Positions 23,274-31,696 of a DNA stretch of 35,197 nucleotides are shown one piece after another. How positions within the stretch are numbered: position 1 is the first letter of the stretch; each line of letters starts with the position of its first letter. Where the stretch lies: contig JASHTS010000094.1 in assembly GCA_030040425.1 (NCBI GenBank), positions 1 through 35,197 on the forward strand. Direction: 5' to 3'. The DNA comes from Acidobacteriaceae bacterium. Its GTDB lineage: Bacteria > Acidobacteriota > Terriglobia > Terriglobales > Acidobacteriaceae. The notes under the pieces are model-generated. The model did no database searches. It was given only the letters and a program-made list of their open reading frames with translations, and had not been told where the DNA came from. The translations under genes were made by a program, and so were the position numbers.

Positions 23274-24071
23274 TCAGTCTATCGCGGGCGAGCGGATGCC
23301 GCCGGTTTGCACGATCACGAGCCCCGAGGCGGTCTCGACGCGCAGGAAGCCGTGCTCGTCAAGACCGGCGGTGATGCCGGCGCAGGCCTGCGGGCCGTGG
23401 ACTTCGACCTGGCGTCCGCGGACCCAAGTGGACGCTGCTTCCATGCGCGCGGGGGTCGCCGAGGCCGCGGATTCCTCAGCAAGCCCATGGGCCTCGTGCT
23501 CCAGAGATCGGAGCAGCGCGACCAGGAGCGGCTGGCGGCTGATGGTGCGGCCGGCGGCCAGATCGAGTGACGTGGCCGGCGTGGCAAGGCCGTGGGGAAA
23601 ACTGCGCTGATGCACATTGATGCCGACGCCGACCACTGCGTGGGGCAGCTCTTTGGAGTGGCTCTCAGGCCTGGAAAGAGTCTCGACGAGAATCCCGCCG
23701 GCTTTTGCCGGGCCGATGAGAAGATCGTTGGGCCAGCGCAGGTCGACGGTAAGGCCGGAGACTTTGTGAACGGCCTCTGCGGCGGCGAGACCGGCGGCGA
23801 GCGGTAGAAGCTGGATGCGCGCTGGCGGCAGCGCGAGCCGCAAGAGCACGCTTAGGTAGAGGCCTTCGCCGGCGGCTGAGTGCCAGGCATGCCCTTCACG
23901 GCCCCGGCCGGCGGTTTGCTCGTCGGCAAGAAAAACCGACCCGGGCGGGGCGCCGGCGCGCGCGGCGGCCAAGGCATCGGAATTAGTGGAATCGGTTGAC
24001 GGCGAGAAGTGAATCTTTCCGGCGAAGACGGTGTCCGCAAGTTCGCGGTCGAGCGCGGCGAGATGGTACAT
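23274..24071 (-). CDS. birA: Biotin-[acetyl-CoA-carboxylase] ligase, monofunctional
   Basis: The 265-residue enzyme attaches biotin to the carboxyl-carrier protein of acetyl-CoA carboxylase via biotinyl-AMP. Motifs seen are DSTNSDALAAARAGAP, ADEQTAGRGREGHAWHS (the biotinyl-AMP loop, here GRGREGHAW for the common GRGRxGRxW), DLRWPNDLL (usual KWPND, with Lys replaced by Arg), AGGILVE and VGVGINVHQ. A small C-terminal SH3-like domain (about 215-265) is present. There is no N-terminal DNA-binding domain, so it is not a biotin repressor. The conservative Lys-to-Arg change in the WPND motif is worth noting but should still bind. It starts three bases after the nadC stop. Confidence 0.92.
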   Translation of the reverse strand: MYHLAALDRELADTVFAGKIHFSPSTDSTNSDALAAARAGAPPGSVFLADEQTAGRGREGHAWHSAAGEGLYLSVLLRLALPPARIQLLPLAAGLAAAEAVHKVSGLTVDLRWPNDLLIGPAKAGGILVETLSRPESHSKELPHAVVGVGINVHQRSFPHGLATPATSLDLAAGRTISRQPLLVALLRSLEHEAHGLAEESAASATPARMEAASTWVRGRQVEVHGPQACAGITAGLDEHGFLRVETASGLVIVQTGGIRSPAID

Positions 24072-24074
24072 CGC

Positions 24075-24977
24075 TCAGCGCGTGCCTGTTTGCACTTCAG
24101 CAGTGATGGACATGGAAATATCGGCCGCCCTGGCTGAGTGGGTGAGCGCACCCACGCTGATGAAGTCGACGCCGGTCTCGGCGTAGCTGCGGATGTTGTC
24201 GAGCACGATGCCGCCGGAAGCTTCAGTGGGAATCCAGCGGTTTTCGCGCTTGATGCGCTCGACCGAGTGCTTTACTTGGGCCGGCGACATGTTGTCAAAG
24301 AGGATGGCTTCGGCGCCGCCGGCGAGGGCTTCCTCGAGCTCGCGGGCGTTGCGCACCTCGATTTGCACGCGCTGGCCGGGCTTGCGCGCTTCGAGTGCGC
24401 GGGCGAGCACTTTCGGGAGCCCTCCGCCGAGGGCGATGTGATTGTTCTTGATGAGAATGCCGGAGGCGAGATCGATGCGGTGATTGGTGCCGCCGCCGCA
24501 GAGGACGGCGTATTTCTCGAGGGCGCGCAGGCCGGGGACGGTCTTGCGGGTATCGAGCACGCGCGCGGGCGTGCCCTGAATGGCGTCAGCATACCTGCGC
24601 GTAAGCGTGGCGATGCCGCTCAGGTGCTGGAGAAGGTTGAGAATCACGCGCTCCGAGCTCAAGAGCACACGGGCGTTGTGGCGGATGACGGCCAGCACCT
24701 GGCCAGGCTGCGCGCGGACGCCGTCGAAGATTTCAGGATGGCTGACGACTTCAAAGCGCGTGTGCGCCTGGGGACGCGGATCGAGGCGGGCAAAGATCTC
24801 AAGAAAACGCGGCACCGCGCCCAGTCCGGCGACCACCAGTTCCTCGCGCGCCAGGATGGAGGCCGAGGCGCGCAGATCGGGATCGATGGTGAGGTTGGTG
24901 GTGGCGTCGCCGGCGGCTTTATCTTCCAGTAAGGCCTGCTCGAGCAATGCGTCGATGCGGTGGCTCTTCCAATCCAT
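24075..24977 (-). CDS. nadC: Quinolinate phosphoribosyltransferase (decarboxylating)
   Basis: NadC converts quinolinate and PRPP to nicotinate mononucleotide in de novo NAD synthesis. The 300-residue length is normal. The sequence shows the N-terminal sandwich domain (LLEDKAAGDATTNLTI) and the barrel signatures SERVILNLLQHLSGIAT, LDTRKTVPGLRALEKYAV, GGGTNHRIDL, ILIKNNHI, IQIEV-like IEVRNARELEEAL, ILFDNMSP, EASGGIVLDNI and DFISVGALTHS. All active-site arginines, lysines and the EASGG loop are present. It is co-transcribed with birA (three-base gap) and follows the J-domain gene by 19 bp. Confidence 0.95.
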   Translation of the reverse strand: MDWKSHRIDALLEQALLEDKAAGDATTNLTIDPDLRASASILAREELVVAGLGAVPRFLEIFARLDPRPQAHTRFEVVSHPEIFDGVRAQPGQVLAVIRHNARVLLSSERVILNLLQHLSGIATLTRRYADAIQGTPARVLDTRKTVPGLRALEKYAVLCGGGTNHRIDLASGILIKNNHIALGGGLPKVLARALEARKPGQRVQIEVRNARELEEALAGGAEAILFDNMSPAQVKHSVERIKRENRWIPTEASGGIVLDNIRSYAETGVDFISVGALTHSARAADISMSITAEVQTGTR

Positions 24978-24996
24978 GAGTCGGGTTCCGTTACCC

Positions 24997-25722
24997 CTAA
25001 GGATGCGGCTGGGCTCTCTTTTGTTGAAGAAAGTTATAAATAACTTTCTTTACACTGTCATCCACCTGGCCGGCAATGGAGTGGAAAAGCGTGCCGTTTC
25101 TCCGGAAAATTTCGAGAGTGAATTTCTGCTCGGTGCGCGAGAGGCGCTCGAGGACGGTGCGCCAGAGGCCGAGGCGGCCGTCGCGCCGGCTGTCGACGAA
25201 ACGAACTTCCCCCAGATCGGCGTACCAGAGCAGCGAGACGATCTGGAGGGCATCGCGGACAAGGATGCCGTGGACGGTGATGAGAATGTACTGGCGGAGG
25301 GAACCGGGCGGCGTGCCGGGGCCGGAGAGATCGACGAGGGCGAGGGCGCGGTCCGGCTCGCGCACGTGCGCGGCGATGATGCGCTCGGCGATGGGCGAGA
25401 AATCGGGCGCGACGAAGCAGCCGGGTGCATTGGCGAAGAAGATGGGCGGAGCCGCAGGCGCGGCCGGCGGCGTGAAGGCCGGCTCCAGCGCCCAGGCGGC
25501 GGGGTTTTCGAGGTGCTCGGCGAGCTCGCGGCTCGCGATCTGAATCTGCTTGAACCGCTCTTCGGCTTCGAGGCGCCTGACGGGGTCGCCCTCAAAGCGG
25601 TCGGGATGCCAGAGCTTCGCCGTTCCTTTGAAGGCCCTGCGCAGAATGGCGCGCGTGGCAGGAGGCTCGGCCAGGCCCAGGGTGCGGGCGTGTTGCGCGC
25701 ATTGCGGACAGATGCAGGGCAT
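24997..25722 (-). CDS. J-domain protein with N-terminal Cys motif and unknown C-terminal domain
   Basis: The 241-residue protein begins with CICPQC (Cys3, Cys5, Cys8), a possible half zinc site. It continues into a J-domain-like segment (about 15-75) with the invariant HPD at 39-41 (LWHPDRF), so interaction with DnaK is plausible. The last about 130 residues (LRQYILITVHGILVRDALQIVSLLWYADLGEVRFVD and following) form an alpha/beta domain I do not recognise. It lacks the Gly/Phe region and zinc fingers of true DnaJ, so it is a specialised J protein. ATG 25722 has no strong ribosome-binding site; it lies 38 bp after valS and is probably read with it. Confidence 0.75.
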   Translation of the reverse strand: MPCICPQCAQHARTLGLAEPPATRAILRRAFKGTAKLWHPDRFEGDPVRRLEAEERFKQIQIASRELAEHLENPAAWALEPAFTPPAAPAAPPIFFANAPGCFVAPDFSPIAERIIAAHVREPDRALALVDLSGPGTPPGSLRQYILITVHGILVRDALQIVSLLWYADLGEVRFVDSRRDGRLGLWRTVLERLSRTEQKFTLEIFRRNGTLFHSIAGQVDDSVKKVIYNFLQQKRAQPHP

Positions 25723-25760
25723 GCGGCTGTCTCGTTGGCTCGGCTGGCGATGTCCTTCGG

Positions 25761-28418
25761 TCAGGCAGAAACGAATTCGATCTGCCGGACCTCGATTCCC
25801 GGTTTGTCGGATCCTGCCTCGTCGAGTTGCGGCTCCACAATGGCGAGAAGCTCGTCGGCTCTCACCGCCAGTCGAATATCTTCGCAGGCCGCCTGGAGCA
25901 GGGGAAAAGCCTCCGGTTTGGCCGCCAGGGTGGCGGTTTTGATTTCCCGCGCCGATGAGACGCCGGCGCCGGTGCGGCTGCGATTAATGGCATAGAGCGC
26001 CTCCACGGCGACGTCGAAGATGCCGTCGTTCCCGCCGGCGGAGAGCTCGGGGAAGTCCGCCGCAGAGGGCCAGGCAGAGGCGTGAATGCTTGCGCATCCA
26101 GTCTCACCGGCGTAGCGCCACGACCAGACTTCATCGGTGATGTAGGGCAAGAACGGGGCGAACAGGCGCAGGAACACGCCCAGCGCAATGCGCAGGGTGG
26201 CGAGAGCCGAGCCCTGCGCTTCCGCACCCTGCGTTCCCAGCGTTCGCGCGCGGCTCATCTCGATATAGGCATCGGTAAACGCAGTCCAGAAAAATCGCTC
26301 CGTCTCGGCAAGCGCCTGCTGGTGCTCGTAGTTCTCGAAGTGCCGCGTGGCATTGCGCACCAATTCCCGCAGCCGCAACAGAAAGACCCGATCCATGGGG
26401 TAGACGATCGGTCCGGGCCGGCCTTCTTTTCCCAGGACAAACTTGGAGGCGTTGAAGAGCTTGGTCACCAGCCTCTTGCCCACCTTCAGGACGTTCGGAT
26501 CAAAAGCCGTGTCGGCGCCCAGGCCCGCGCCGGCAGCCCAGTAGCGCACGGCATCGGAGCCGTACTCATCGAGCAGGTGCATGGGCGTGATCACATTGCC
26601 ACGGCTCTTCGACATCTTCTTCCGGTCGGGATCGAGGATCCAGCCGGAGATGGCCACATGCTTCCACGGGATCCGGTCTTCGTGCAGGAGCGCCTTGACG
26701 ATGGTGTAAAACGCCCAGGTGCGGATGATCTCGTGGCTCTGCGGCCGCAGATCCATGGGGAAGAGCGAGCGGAATCGCTCCGGCTGCTCGCCCCAGCCGC
26801 TGGCGATCATCGGTGTCAGCGACGAGGTGAACCAGGTGTCGAAGACATCGGACTCGGGAAGGAATCCGCCCGGCATTCCGCGCTGCTCTTCGGAGAAACC
26901 CGGAGGCGTGGCATCCGCCGGATCGAGCGGCAGGCTTTCGTCGGCCGCCACGATTGGATTTTCGTAATCCGCTTCGCCCGCTGCGTCGATGGGATACCAC
27001 ACCGGGAAGGGAACGCCGAAGTAGCGCTGGCGCGAGATGGCCCAATCGAAGGCGAGGTTTTCCGTCCAGGTGCGATAGCGGTGCCGCATGAATTCCGGAT
27101 GCCATTGGATGCGGTCGCCGGCCTCGAGCAGCATCGGTTTCTTATCGAGCAGGCGGACAAAAAACTGCCTTGTGGTGATAAATTCCAGAGGCTGGTCGCC
27201 TTTTTCGAAGAACTTCACCGGATGTTCAAGGGGCGTAGGTTCGCCTGCGAGCGGCGGCAGGCCGCGCAGAACCGCCTCATCGGGCGCGCGCAACTGATCG
27301 ACAACGGCGCGCCGCGCCTGCTTCACGCTCCTGCCGGCCAACTCTGCGTAGAGGGTGTTCGCCCGCTGCGGGTCGATGGAGGGCCAGTTTGCCTCGCCGA
27401 ACTGCACCGCGAGCAGCCGCCCGTTGCGCCCCAGGATCTGGCGGTTGGCGAGCTTCTGTTCACGCCACCAGCGGACGTCCGTGGCGTCGCCGAAGGTGCA
27501 GACCATCAGGATGCCTGTGCCCTTTTCCGGATCGGCCAGTTCGGAGGGAAAGATGGGAACCGGCACGCCGAAGAGCGGGGTCAAGGCGCGTTTTCCGAAC
27601 AAATGCCGGTAGCGCTCGTCGTTGGGATGCGCGGTGACGCCTACGCAGGCAGCCAGCAGCTCGGGCCGCGTGGTGGCGATGGTGAACCCGTCCGCGCCAC
27701 CCTCCACGCCAAAACGCACATGATGGAAATGGCCCGCAATCTTGCGGTCCTCCACCTCGGCCTGCGCCACGGCGGTCTGGAAATCCACGTCCCACATGGT
27801 GGGTGCTTCCACGCTGTAGATGTGTCCCTTGCGCCACAGATCGAGGAAGCTGCGCTGAGCCGCCCTGCGGCAGCGCGGGTCGATGGTCGAGTACTCCTGC
27901 GCCCAGTCCACAGACAAGCCCAAACGGCCCCACAATTCCTTGAAGCTCTTTTCGTCTTCCTGGGTGAGGCGCAGGCAAAGCTCGATGAAATTGCGCCGGG
28001 AGATCTGCCGCGGCGGCGATTTTGGGTCGATGCCCTCGGCGGCGGACAAATCGAGCCCCGGTTCGTACTTCAGCCCCGGATTGCAGCGCACGTGGAAGTA
28101 GTTCTGCACGCGCCGCTCGGTGGGAAGGCCATTGTCGTCCCACCCCATGGGGTAGAAGACACTCTTGCCGCGCATGCGCTCAAAACGCGCCACCAGATCG
28201 GTTTGCGTATAGGAAAAAACGTGGCCCACGTGCAAGGAGCCGGACACCGTGGGCGGAGGCGTGTCGATCGCAAACCGCTCCTGTGCGGACCGCTCCTGCC
28301 CGGCAGCGGCTTCGGCGTATCGATACACCCCCAGCTCGCGCCAGCGCGCCTGCCAGGAACTCTCTGCCGCCTGCGTGTCAAAATGTTTGGGCAGCTCGGA
28401 AATATCCATACTGTTCAT
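25761..28418 (-). CDS. valS: Valyl-tRNA synthetase
   Basis: This 885-residue class I aminoacyl-tRNA synthetase charges tRNA-Val. The HIGH-type motif is HVGH in PPPTVSGSLHVGHVF, and MGWDDNGLPTERRVQNYF follows. The editing domain (TTRPELLAACVGVTAHPND) and the KMSKS loop (DPDRKKMSKSRGNVITP) are present, with an anticodon-binding domain after them. The TVSGSLH and WDDNGLPTERRVQ signatures belong to the ValS type found in archaea, actinobacteria and some acidobacteria, not the E. coli type. The long C-terminal coiled coil of the E. coli type is absent or very short. ATG 28418 and ATG 28409 are both possible. It heads the operon-like run to comEC. No T-box or other leader structure is visible in the 108 bp upstream. 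Confidence 0.95.
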   Translation of the reverse strand: MNSMDISELPKHFDTQAAESSWQARWRELGVYRYAEAAAGQERSAQERFAIDTPPPTVSGSLHVGHVFSYTQTDLVARFERMRGKSVFYPMGWDDNGLPTERRVQNYFHVRCNPGLKYEPGLDLSAAEGIDPKSPPRQISRRNFIELCLRLTQEDEKSFKELWGRLGLSVDWAQEYSTIDPRCRRAAQRSFLDLWRKGHIYSVEAPTMWDVDFQTAVAQAEVEDRKIAGHFHHVRFGVEGGADGFTIATTRPELLAACVGVTAHPNDERYRHLFGKRALTPLFGVPVPIFPSELADPEKGTGILMVCTFGDATDVRWWREQKLANRQILGRNGRLLAVQFGEANWPSIDPQRANTLYAELAGRSVKQARRAVVDQLRAPDEAVLRGLPPLAGEPTPLEHPVKFFEKGDQPLEFITTRQFFVRLLDKKPMLLEAGDRIQWHPEFMRHRYRTWTENLAFDWAISRQRYFGVPFPVWYPIDAAGEADYENPIVAADESLPLDPADATPPGFSEEQRGMPGGFLPESDVFDTWFTSSLTPMIASGWGEQPERFRSLFPMDLRPQSHEIIRTWAFYTIVKALLHEDRIPWKHVAISGWILDPDRKKMSKSRGNVITPMHLLDEYGSDAVRYWAAGAGLGADTAFDPNVLKVGKRLVTKLFNASKFVLGKEGRPGPIVYPMDRVFLLRLRELVRNATRHFENYEHQQALAETERFFWTAFTDAYIEMSRARTLGTQGAEAQGSALATLRIALGVFLRLFAPFLPYITDEVWSWRYAGETGCASIHASAWPSAADFPELSAGGNDGIFDVAVEALYAINRSRTGAGVSSAREIKTATLAAKPEAFPLLQAACEDIRLAVRADELLAIVEPQLDEAGSDKPGIEVRQIEFVSA

Positions 28419-28526
28419 CGGCTCGACTCAGTCGAAGGCCCCGGCAGCTGCGGAGAAACGCCCATGGAAACAGGGGTTTTCAAGGCGAGGGACCACGCTT
28501 CAGGGTAGCAGATGGAGCGATGCCAA

Positions 28527-29273
28527 TCAGGCGCTGATTTGCCCTTTGAGCATGAACCCGCTCATGCGCAGGCCCGCCCGGTTCAGGCATGCTCTGGACG
28601 CAAAGTTGCCGATGCTGGTGCGGGCAGCCGGAATACGGCCGGCGAGATAGCACTCGCGCTTCACCTCCTGCAGCAGAAAGCTTCCGATGCCGCGACCGCG
28701 GCAGTCTTCGCGCACTTCCATGTAGAGATCGGCGAAGGGGTGGTTGTAGTGAAGAAGAAAGCCGCCGGTAGCAACGACCTCGCCGTTCAACTGGGCGACG
28801 TATTCTCCGACCGGCTCGGCGCTGTGCGGAAAAATCGGATCGGAGTCACGCCGGCGGCGAACCAGAACGCCGGGAACTGCGAGATGGGTGACGGAATGCT
28901 CCTCAAACAGGACTACATCGGCAGAGATGTTGCGGGCGAACTCGAAAAGCATGGCCGAAAGCAGCGGGTCGTTGCTCTGGCACTCGATGAAAGCCGGTCT
29001 TGCAGCGGCAATCAGCTGAGGGAAGAGGCCGCTCGCGTGCCCGCGAAAAGGCGGAATGAGGTAGAACTCGAAGATCGTATCGCGATCCTTGATTTCCTGG
29101 CCCTTGATCGAGCCGTAGCCGACATTCCGGCCGTCGATGAAAAGGGAATAGGAGTCAGACCAGCCGCGCTCGTGCACGGCGTTGTAGCGAACCTGATGAT
29201 GGGCCTCCTCGAGAAAGAGAGCGCGCAGGGGAAGAATGGCCTCGAGTTCGACCCTTTCAACACGCGTGGTCAT
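28527..29273 (-). CDS. GNAT-family acetyltransferase with a second, degenerate GNAT-like half
   Basis: The 248-residue protein has a clear C-terminal GNAT domain (about 140-248). VAQLNGEVVATGGFLLHYN and DLYMEVREDCRGRGIGSFLLQEVKREC carry the acetyl-CoA loop RGRGIGS, and TSIGNFASRACLNRAGL follows. The N-terminal half (about 1-135) has the same order of elements (SYSLFIDGRNVGYGSIKG, FEFYLIPPFRGHASGLFPQLI, ECQSNDPLLSAML) but lacks a good pyrophosphate loop. This suggests a tandem GNAT with an inactive first copy. Substrate unknown. ATG 29273 is chosen as the first ATG with the domain intact; no strong ribosome-binding site is seen. It follows a terminator, so it starts its own transcript and may read on into valS. 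Confidence 0.75.
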   Translation of the reverse strand: MTTRVERVELEAILPLRALFLEEAHHQVRYNAVHERGWSDSYSLFIDGRNVGYGSIKGQEIKDRDTIFEFYLIPPFRGHASGLFPQLIAAARPAFIECQSNDPLLSAMLFEFARNISADVVLFEEHSVTHLAVPGVLVRRRRDSDPIFPHSAEPVGEYVAQLNGEVVATGGFLLHYNHPFADLYMEVREDCRGRGIGSFLLQEVKRECYLAGRIPAARTSIGNFASRACLNRAGLRMSGFMLKGQISA

Positions 29274-29328
29274 GGCTGTCGATTCCGATTGTAGGGGGTG
29301 CGCCGGCACGCGCGCAGAAACGGAAAAT

Positions 29329-29344
29329 GCCGCCCGAGGGCGGC
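29329..29344 (-). terminator. Intrinsic terminator after the bamD-like gene
   Basis: Arms GCCGCCC (29329-29335) and GGGCGGC (29338-29344) form a tight 7-bp GC stem. On the minus strand it is followed by ATTTTCC, and on the plus strand by CTTTTC, so it could work in both directions. It lies 22 bp after the bamD-like stop and should close the run that starts at 34176. Confidence 0.75.
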
Positions 29345-29366
29345 CTTTTCGCGAGGATTCACACGG

Positions 29367-30857
29367 TTAGAAGATTTTGGCCAGACCCTTCTTCTTTTTC
29401 TTCTTGCTCGAGGACTCGTCGCTCAGGTCGGCCTTGGGCGCTTTCTGCTTTTTGCCGCCGCTGGCGACCGGCTGTGTGGAAGGCACCTCGCCGGGCTTGA
29501 TGTCGTTCTGCTGGGCGGGCGCTTCGGCTGCGCGCTCCACCGGCGGCGCGGCGGAGTTGATGGGGCCCACGGGCTTGACCAGGGCATTGGGATCGGCGGC
29601 GGCCGGGCCCGATGGCGAGCTCACGATGGTCGCGCCGAGGCTGGAACCGGCAGCCGGGGGCGCCAACTGCAACGGCGCTTCCGAAGGATGCTCGGTGGTC
29701 GGCGGCTCATTAGGTCCGGCAGGAGCGGCGGCGGTGACGGGAGCCACGGGCTTGCCGGCATCCATCGCGTCTTTGAACAAGGCCAGGTTTTCCTTGGTCA
29801 CGTCGGGAGCCAGAGTGCGGGCCGGATCTTCGAGGGTGGGCTCGCCGACGCGCGCGGCTTCAACCACGGTGGGACCGCGGCGAATGATGTCCAGAGTCAT
29901 GTCGGAAAAATGCAGCGGCGTGCGGCTGCGCTCTTCCGCGTCGCTCTCGGCGATCGCTGCGGCCGTGGGCTCGGGTACCGGCCGGTTCATGGCTACCAGG
30001 CGGTCGCGTGCGTCTTCCACATGCGGCGCCATGGGATAGCGGGTGATGACTTTTGCGTAAGCATCGGCAGCCTTGTCGTCGAACATGGCCGCCAGCCGCT
30101 CACGCACGGCTCCGGGCACCCTGGGCTGAATCTTCCAGAAATGGGCCTCGCCGGCGTAGCAGTCGCCGATGGCGATGAGCACCTGGTCGCTCTTGGAATA
30201 GAGCGGGTAGGTGTCGGCCACGGTCTCCAGGCGGGCGATGGCGGCGTTATAGTTTTCGCGACTCTGGTAATAGAAACCGATCTGGGCCTCGCGCTCGGCC
30301 AGAACCTCCTGCACATCGCGCAGCCGCTGCTTGGCGCGCGGGATGAGGGTCGAGTCCGGATACATGTTGATCATGTCGCGGTACTCGGTCTCAGCCTGTT
30401 GCGCGTTGGTGTAGTCGCGATCGGGCTTCTCCATCTGCTGGTAATAAATGTCGGCGACCTTCATCTGCGCCTCGGCGGCTTCAGGCGCGTTGGGGAAGAA
30501 AGTCTCGAAGTCCTTGTACTCGGCCTCGGCCTGGGCCAGAGCGGCGGAGCCGCCTTCCTTGAACCAGGTGTCGCCGACGGAGAGCTTGGCGCGCATGCGG
30601 TATTCGGACTCGGGATAGGTGTTGAGGAGGGTCTGCAGATCGAGACGGGCTACATCGTAGCGGCCTTTCTTGAGCGCCACCATGGCCTTGTCGTAGAGCT
30701 CCTTGTCGGGCTGCTTGGACTGCACATTGCCCAGAGGATTGGCGCTCAGGTCGTAGGCCTTCTTTTGTTTCTTCGGCTTCTTGGCCTGAGCCGAGACGCA
30801 GGTGAGGAAGACGAGGGCAAGCGCCACCGCGGCGAGTCTAGTTGAAAACCGGTTCAT
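29367..30857 (-). CDS. bamD: BamD-like outer-membrane assembly factor with long C-terminal tail
   Basis: Residues about 45-290 form TPR-like repeats with the YfiO/BamD pattern (LYDKAMVALKKGRYDVARLDLQTLLNTYPES, QAEAEYKDFETFFPNAPEAAEAQMKVADIYYQQM, AETEYRDMINMYPDSTLIPRAKQRLRDVQEVLAERE). BamD works in the periplasm with BamA in folding outer-membrane proteins. Two differences stand out. The signal peptide ends at SAQA-KK without a proper lipobox (FLTC is not canonical), so the protein may not be lipidated. A tail of about 200 residues, Ala/Pro-rich and ending in SSSKKKKKKGLAKIF, follows the repeats. E. coli BamD is about 245 residues, this one 496. ATG 30857 has GAGGTGG just upstream. A different TPR coordinator of the same layout cannot be fully excluded. 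Confidence 0.75.
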   Translation of the reverse strand: MNRFSTRLAAVALALVFLTCVSAQAKKPKKQKKAYDLSANPLGNVQSKQPDKELYDKAMVALKKGRYDVARLDLQTLLNTYPESEYRMRAKLSVGDTWFKEGGSAALAQAEAEYKDFETFFPNAPEAAEAQMKVADIYYQQMEKPDRDYTNAQQAETEYRDMINMYPDSTLIPRAKQRLRDVQEVLAEREAQIGFYYQSRENYNAAIARLETVADTYPLYSKSDQVLIAIGDCYAGEAHFWKIQPRVPGAVRERLAAMFDDKAADAYAKVITRYPMAPHVEDARDRLVAMNRPVPEPTAAAIAESDAEERSRTPLHFSDMTLDIIRRGPTVVEAARVGEPTLEDPARTLAPDVTKENLALFKDAMDAGKPVAPVTAAAPAGPNEPPTTEHPSEAPLQLAPPAAGSSLGATIVSSPSGPAAADPNALVKPVGPINSAAPPVERAAEAPAQQNDIKPGEVPSTQPVASGGKKQKAPKADLSDESSSKKKKKKGLAKIF

Positions 30858-30939
30858 ACCACCTCGATTGAAAGAGCGATCGATCCGCGGGGGAGAATCG
30901 CCGCCCGGTGTACCTGGCTCAATGCATTGCAAAGCAATC

Positions 30940-31662
30940 TTACGCCGTTCGCCTGCGGGCCGGTGCGGCTTTTTGCCCGGTACCCGAGTTCCCGGCGCCG
31001 CGGGCGGCCTTTCGGGCAATGTCGAGCAGGGCGCGCGCATCCCGCTCGGCCTTTCCGGCGCCGAAGACCGCGTTTCCCGCAACCAGCAGTTCCGCTCCTG
31101 CTTGGACGACCTGGGCGATGGTGTCGTGAGCCACGCCCCCATCCACTTCGATTCTAAATGCCAGCCCGAGCTCGCGGCGCAACTGGGCCAGGCGGCTGAT
31201 CTTCCGGAGAGAAAAGGGGATGAACTCCTGGCCGCCGAAGCCGGGATTGACGCTCATAATGAGCACATGATGCACCATGGGCAGGATTTGCTCGATGAGG
31301 TCGACGCGCGTGGCCGGATTGATGACCACGCCGGGCTTCATGCCATGGTGCAGGATCAGCTCGAGGGTGCGGTGCAGATGGGGGCAGGCCTCATAGTGGA
31401 CGCTCACCCAGTCGGCGCCGGCCTCGGCAAAGGCCTCGATGAAATCGTTGGGGTTCTCAATCATCAAGTGACAGTCGAGAGGCAGGCGGGTGGCTTTGCG
31501 CAGGCTCTTGACCACCGGCGGGCCGACGGTGATGTTGGGGACAAAGTGGCCGTCCATGACGTCGACGTGGATGACCGTTCCGCCCCCGCGCTCGGCCGCA
31601 GCGATCTCGTCGGCGAGACGGGAGAAATCGGCGGAGAGGATGGACGGCACCAGCTCGACCAT
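30940..31662 (-). CDS. rpe: Ribulose-phosphate 3-epimerase
   Basis: Rpe interconverts ribulose 5-phosphate and xylulose 5-phosphate in the pentose phosphate pathway, in the cytosol. The TIM-barrel motifs are complete: VPSILSADFSRLADE, HVDVMDGHFVPNITVGP (metal and catalytic Asp/His), LDCHLMIENP, VSVHYEAC, GVVINPAT, LIMSVNPGFGGQEFI, IEVDGGV and LVAGNAVFG. The 240-residue length includes a C-terminal basic tail of about 20 residues (GTGQKAAPARRRTA) beyond the barrel. The pathway would process pentoses delivered by the xylan cluster, although the genes are not linked by operon. It lies 34 bp after the helical-repeat gene. Confidence 0.95.
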   Translation of the reverse strand: MVELVPSILSADFSRLADEIAAAERGGGTVIHVDVMDGHFVPNITVGPPVVKSLRKATRLPLDCHLMIENPNDFIEAFAEAGADWVSVHYEACPHLHRTLELILHHGMKPGVVINPATRVDLIEQILPMVHHVLIMSVNPGFGGQEFIPFSLRKISRLAQLRRELGLAFRIEVDGGVAHDTIAQVVQAGAELLVAGNAVFGAGKAERDARALLDIARKAARGAGNSGTGQKAAPARRRTA

Positions 31663-31696
31663 GGATGGGAAGTGGGTTCCTTTCGGCCTCAGTGTA

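Noticed and set aside
24997..25722. True DnaJ co-chaperone
   Set aside because: Only the J domain is present; the Gly/Phe region, the zinc-finger repeats and the C-terminal substrate domains of DnaJ are missing.
26082..28508. An 808-codon open frame on the plus strand opposite valS
   Set aside because: valS is certain from its HIGH and KMSKS motifs; the antisense frame has no recognisable domain.
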